The position numbers were made by a program, and so were the translations under genes. The notes beneath the pieces are model-generated. The model saw nothing but the letters and a program-made list of their open reading frames with translations, made no database searches and had not been told where the DNA came from. Shown here in pieces: positions 61,485 to 64,000 of a DNA stretch of 64,000 bases (position 1 is its first letter; the number at the start of each line of letters is the position of its first letter). The stretch is from Acidobacteriota bacterium (lineage in GTDB: Bacteria > Acidobacteriota > Thermoanaerobaculia > Gp7-AA8 > JAHWKK01), in NCBI GenBank assembly GCA_019347945.1, contig JAHWKK010000014.1, forward strand, positions 33,560 to 97,559, in the 5' to 3' direction.

Positions 61485-63798
61485 ACCTCCAGAGGATGCC
61501 GAATCGCCTGATCGTGATGTCGGACGCCTTCGGCCGGATCGTCACTTCCTCGAGCTCGATCGCCGCCGGATCCGTGGCGAGATCGAGAGACTCCAGCTCC
61601 TCGGCGAGCTCACGGTCGAGCGCCTCGATGTCGAGTTTGACGCGCTCGGACCGTTCGTTCGCACGGTCGATGTCCGCAGACTCCTTCTTCATGCGGCCGG
61701 CTCGTGAGAGGGCGGTGCCGAACGTTGAAGTGCCCTTCCGCCCGAGAAATGCTCCGAGGACGGCGGTACCGAAGGAGACGGCGGTGTCGAGCTTCCGCTC
61801 ACGGGCCTGATCGGTCTCGCGCTCGACGGCCTGCCGCGCGCGCTCGTAACGCGCTTCGAGAGTCCGAAGCTTTCGGTCGTATTTCGTCCGGAGTCCGGCG
61901 GCGACCTCGTCCCGTTTCTCGCGCAGCTTCTGAGCGATTCGCCCACGGAACTCCGCCTCGGTTTCATCCGGCTCGCTCATCAGCTTCGTAGCCGTATGGG
62001 TGTAGAGCGTGTAAGCAAAGTCGTGACGGATGGTCCTCGCAGCGGCGCGTCTCCACTTGTCGTGATTCGCTTCGTCGAGCGCTCCCCGCGGAAGCTGTTC
62101 ATGCGGCCGGTTTTTCGGCGGCGTCGCTGCGAGGTCGGAGTCGTCGATGTCGATCTCTTCCGCGTCGTCCCAATCAGGCTGGCCGCGGTCGGGGACGACG
62201 TCGATGAAGAGCGCTACGTCCCGCGAGACTCCCTTTCCGAGGCGACGGTCGGTGTAGTGCACCACGGCCGTTGCGAGGAGTCCCGCGTCCCAGGTCTCGC
62301 CGTCGCTTCCGTCGTCGAGATACCACGCCGAGATGCCCGGCGGCATGACCGTCACCGCTCCTGTCGAAGCGGCAGCGGCCTCGAGGGAGGAGCCCTTCGA
62401 CAAGCCGGTGAGGTCGCGAATCTGATTTCTCGTCAGCGGCCCGGCGAGATACGACATCGCCCATCGCGTATGAAACGTGACCGGCGCATTCTCGTGGACG
62501 TTGTGGAGGAGAAAGACACGCTTCGGCAGACTTGACAACGTTCGCTCGAGCTCGCCGGCAGTGAAACGTTCCGACCCGCGGACGCCCCGAAGCCCGTCCA
62601 TCACGCGTTCCTTGTCGCGCTCGGTCTGGAGCCTTCCGAGGAACCAGGTTCCGGCGTTGGAGAGTGCTTTGTAGTCGAGGTCGACGGGGTTCTGCGTCGC
62701 GAGCACGACCCCGATGCCGAAGGCGCGAGCCTGTTTGAGGAGGGTCAGCAGAGGTTTCTTGGACGGCGGTTCGGCGACCGGCGGAAGATAGCCGAAGACT
62801 TCGTCGATGTAGAGGATCGCGCGGAGACTCGGAGTGCCCGGCTGCGAGCGCATCCATCCGATCAGACGGTCGAGCAGGTTCGTGACGAAAAACATCCGCT
62901 CGCGATCCGACAGATGGGAGATCGTGAAGATCGAGGCTCGAGGCTGCCCGGCATCGTTGCGGAGAAGGGTCGCTGGATCGAGCGGATCGCCTTCGCTCCA
63001 GGCGGCGAACGAAGGTGACGCCAGGAGGTGGTTGAGTTTAGTCGCGAGCTCGAACCGTTCGCGGGATGGAAAATAGCTTTCGAGATCGAGAACGCCGATC
63101 CGTGTGAACGGCGGCTGCTGCACCCCTCGTATCAGGCCGGCCAGATCGACTGCTCTCCCCTCGGACCACGCGCTCGAAAGAATCGTCGAAACCAGCGTGT
63201 GCTCGCGGCTGAGATCCGCCTCGTCGATCCCCGCCAGGTTGAGCAGGCTCGTTGCGATGGTCGACACCGAATCGCGAAAGAGGTCGGGATCTTCGATGAT
63301 CGCCGCCGGCGGCGCATCGAGTGATCGGAGAACCGAGACCGGCCTGCCGGATGTACTCCCGGGCGTGTAGAGCCTCATCTCGACGGCCTCGCGCATGCGC
63401 CGGATCCGCTCGCCGTCCTGGTTCCACTCCTTCAGACCCTTCTTCCACGTCGCGGCCCGCTTGCTCGCGAACTCCTCGATGCTCTCACCTGCGTTTGCAG
63501 CCTCTGCGGGATCGATCCAGGGCTGGAAATCGGAAGGGGCGAGGTCGGGGAAGGTGAGCATCAGGTTCGTCAGGTCACCCTTTGGATCGATGGCGATGAC
63601 CGGGATGTTGTCGATCAGCGCCTCCTCGAGCAGCGTGATGCCGAGCCCGGTCTTTCCGCTGCCGGTCATCCCGATGATCACGGCGTGGGTCGTCAGATCA
63701 CGGGAGTCGTAGAGGAGCGACTCGCTGGCCATAGAGCCGGTTCCGAGGTCGTATTCGCGTCCGAGATAGAACGCGCCGAGCTTCTCGTAATCGATCAT
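61483..63798 (-). CDS. HerA/DUF853-like P-loop ATPase
   Basis: 771 residues. Walker A TGSGKTGLG at residues 45-53 (AVIIGMTGSGKTGLGITLLE), DIPVIAIDPKGDLTNLMLTF, Walker B region AILYIDEVFGYLP, and LKQARAFGIGVVLATQNPVD as sensor/arginine-finger section. These are typical of the HerA/FtsK-related ATPase group (DUF87/DUF853) that act in DNA handling or as conjugation-type motors. The C-terminal third carries a charged coiled coil (TKYDRKLRTLEARYERARQA). Not seen: a NurA partner in this window. Promoter TACAAT lies seven nt upstream. Confidence 0.85.
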   Translation of the reverse strand: MIDYEKLGAFYLGREYDLGTGSMASESLLYDSRDLTTHAVIIGMTGSGKTGLGITLLEEALIDNIPVIAIDPKGDLTNLMLTFPDLAPSDFQPWIDPAEAANAGESIEEFASKRAATWKKGLKEWNQDGERIRRMREAVEMRLYTPGSTSGRPVSVLRSLDAPPAAIIEDPDLFRDSVSTIATSLLNLAGIDEADLSREHTLVSTILSSAWSEGRAVDLAGLIRGVQQPPFTRIGVLDLESYFPSRERFELATKLNHLLASPSFAAWSEGDPLDPATLLRNDAGQPRASIFTISHLSDRERMFFVTNLLDRLIGWMRSQPGTPSLRAILYIDEVFGYLPPVAEPPSKKPLLTLLKQARAFGIGVVLATQNPVDLDYKALSNAGTWFLGRLQTERDKERVMDGLRGVRGSERFTAGELERTLSSLPKRVFLLHNVHENAPVTFHTRWAMSYLAGPLTRNQIRDLTGLSKGSSLEAAAASTGAVTVMPPGISAWYLDDGSDGETWDAGLLATAVVHYTDRRLGKGVSRDVALFIDVVPDRGQPDWDDAEEIDIDDSDLAATPPKNRPHEQLPRGALDEANHDKWRRAAARTIRHDFAYTLYTHTATKLMSEPDETEAEFRGRIAQKLREKRDEVAAGLRTKYDRKLRTLEARYERARQAVERETDQARERKLDTAVSFGTAVLGAFLGRKGTSTFGTALSRAGRMKKESADIDRANERSERVKLDIEALDRELAEELESLDLATDPAAIELEEVTIRPKASDITIRRFGILWR

Positions 63799-64000
63799 GA
63801 CGTGGATTGTAGACGGGGTCGGGGGTGGAAATGGAACTTAAAACGCGGAAACCATGCACGCGGGGGAAGCAACCGACGCGGTAAGTTGCAACTTAAGAAC
63901 CCCCCCCCAAGAAAGGCGGTTGAACGCCCCCACAAAGCACACAAGGCGTAGTGGCTCGTCTGGCGCAAGACCTAAATTGTAGCGGAATGATCGCGCCACC
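63799..64000 (+). other. Terminal gap: promoter box, palindrome and poly-C tract
   Basis: Contains a -10 box for the ATPase gene at 63806-63811 (complement), a 14-bp palindrome TAAGTTGCAACTTA (63882-63895) and a run of nine C (63900-63908). No open frame, tRNA or other gene was recognised. It might be the edge of an assembly. Confidence 0.5.
63806..63811 (-). promoter_or_regulatory. -10 box TACAAT, seven nt from the ATPase start
   Basis: TACAAT, CCACGTC, ATG. Same spacing class as the other short-leader promoters. Confidence 0.55.

Noticed and set aside
63799..64000. tRNA or other RNA gene at the window end
   Set aside because: No cloverleaf-like pairing or T-loop consensus was seen.

Overview
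The window is a high-GC, gene-dense bacterial chromosome segment with little coding potential wasted. Several genes point to a diderm with lipopolysaccharide: kdsC (Kdo-8-phosphate phosphatase), an LpxL/HtrB-type lipid A acyltransferase, lptE, outer-membrane beta-barrel and lipoprotein genes. The overall gene style (DUF1028, HEAT-like repeat proteins beside a RodZ-like protein, DUF5117-type zinc metalloprotease, short interspersed repeats) would fit Acidobacteriota or a relative, but that placement is inference; no rRNA, tRNA or CRISPR array was seen.

Layout. 1-1065: a truncated SRPBCC/AHSA1 gene and a secreted DUF1028 protein. 1153-14484: a ten-gene leftward exopolysaccharide operon (initiating sugar transferase, Wzz, Wzy/ligase, GT4 fused to a small-molecule-kinase-like domain, Wzx flippase, free kinase-like protein, two GT4, one GT2, outer-membrane barrel) with a divergent GT2. 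14486-18614: repeats plus small membrane proteins, a second SRPBCC protein, an alpha/beta hydrolase, an ornithine-cyclodeaminase-like protein and DUF421. 18741-25422: a DUF4407-like protein, a MacB-type permease without ATPase, and three successive HlyD/MacA-type adaptors. 25626-29770: two HEAT-like proteins, RodZ-like, DnaJ-TPR and PP2C phosphatase. 30088-34461: leuS-lptE-queC-queE. 34617-37742: KefB-type antiporter and two toxin-antitoxin loci, one with a decayed toxin. 38069-40981: a zinc metalloprotease followed 3 nt later by a peroxiredoxin whose catalytic residue is encoded by in-frame TGA (predicted selenocysteine). 41554-42975: SLC13 anion transporter. 43367-49030: second glycosyltransferase cluster ending in a full-length initiating sugar transferase. 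49117-55637: PpiC isomerase, small proteins, AI-2E transporter, broken MFS gene, lipoprotein, PBP4-type DacB, Nudix. 55612-63798: Lpp-like lipoprotein, zinc ribbon, lpxL-kdsC-purH-phospholipase-like operon, uracil-DNA glycosylase-like protein and a HerA/DUF853-like ATPase.

Three things stand out. (1) The peroxiredoxin at 38069-38506: TGA sits exactly at the peroxidatic cysteine of the TPGCT motif, the frame stays intact afterwards, and a hairpin of bacterial SECIS geometry follows 17 nt downstream. (2) On both strands, about ten genes carry a TAnnnT -10 box only 6-10 nt upstream of the start codon, predicting leaderless mRNAs. (3) The intergenic spaces hold a family of composite elements: 7- or 8-bp tandem arrays at the ends in inverted orientation, enclosing a core that recurs elsewhere in the window, often placed right at stop codons.

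Functionally, the window is dominated by envelope biology: two polysaccharide assembly loci, LPS biogenesis parts, peptidoglycan processing (DacB), and efflux/export adaptors. Neighbouring genes often overlap by ATGA/GTGA/TTGA, so translation is probably coupled within operons.
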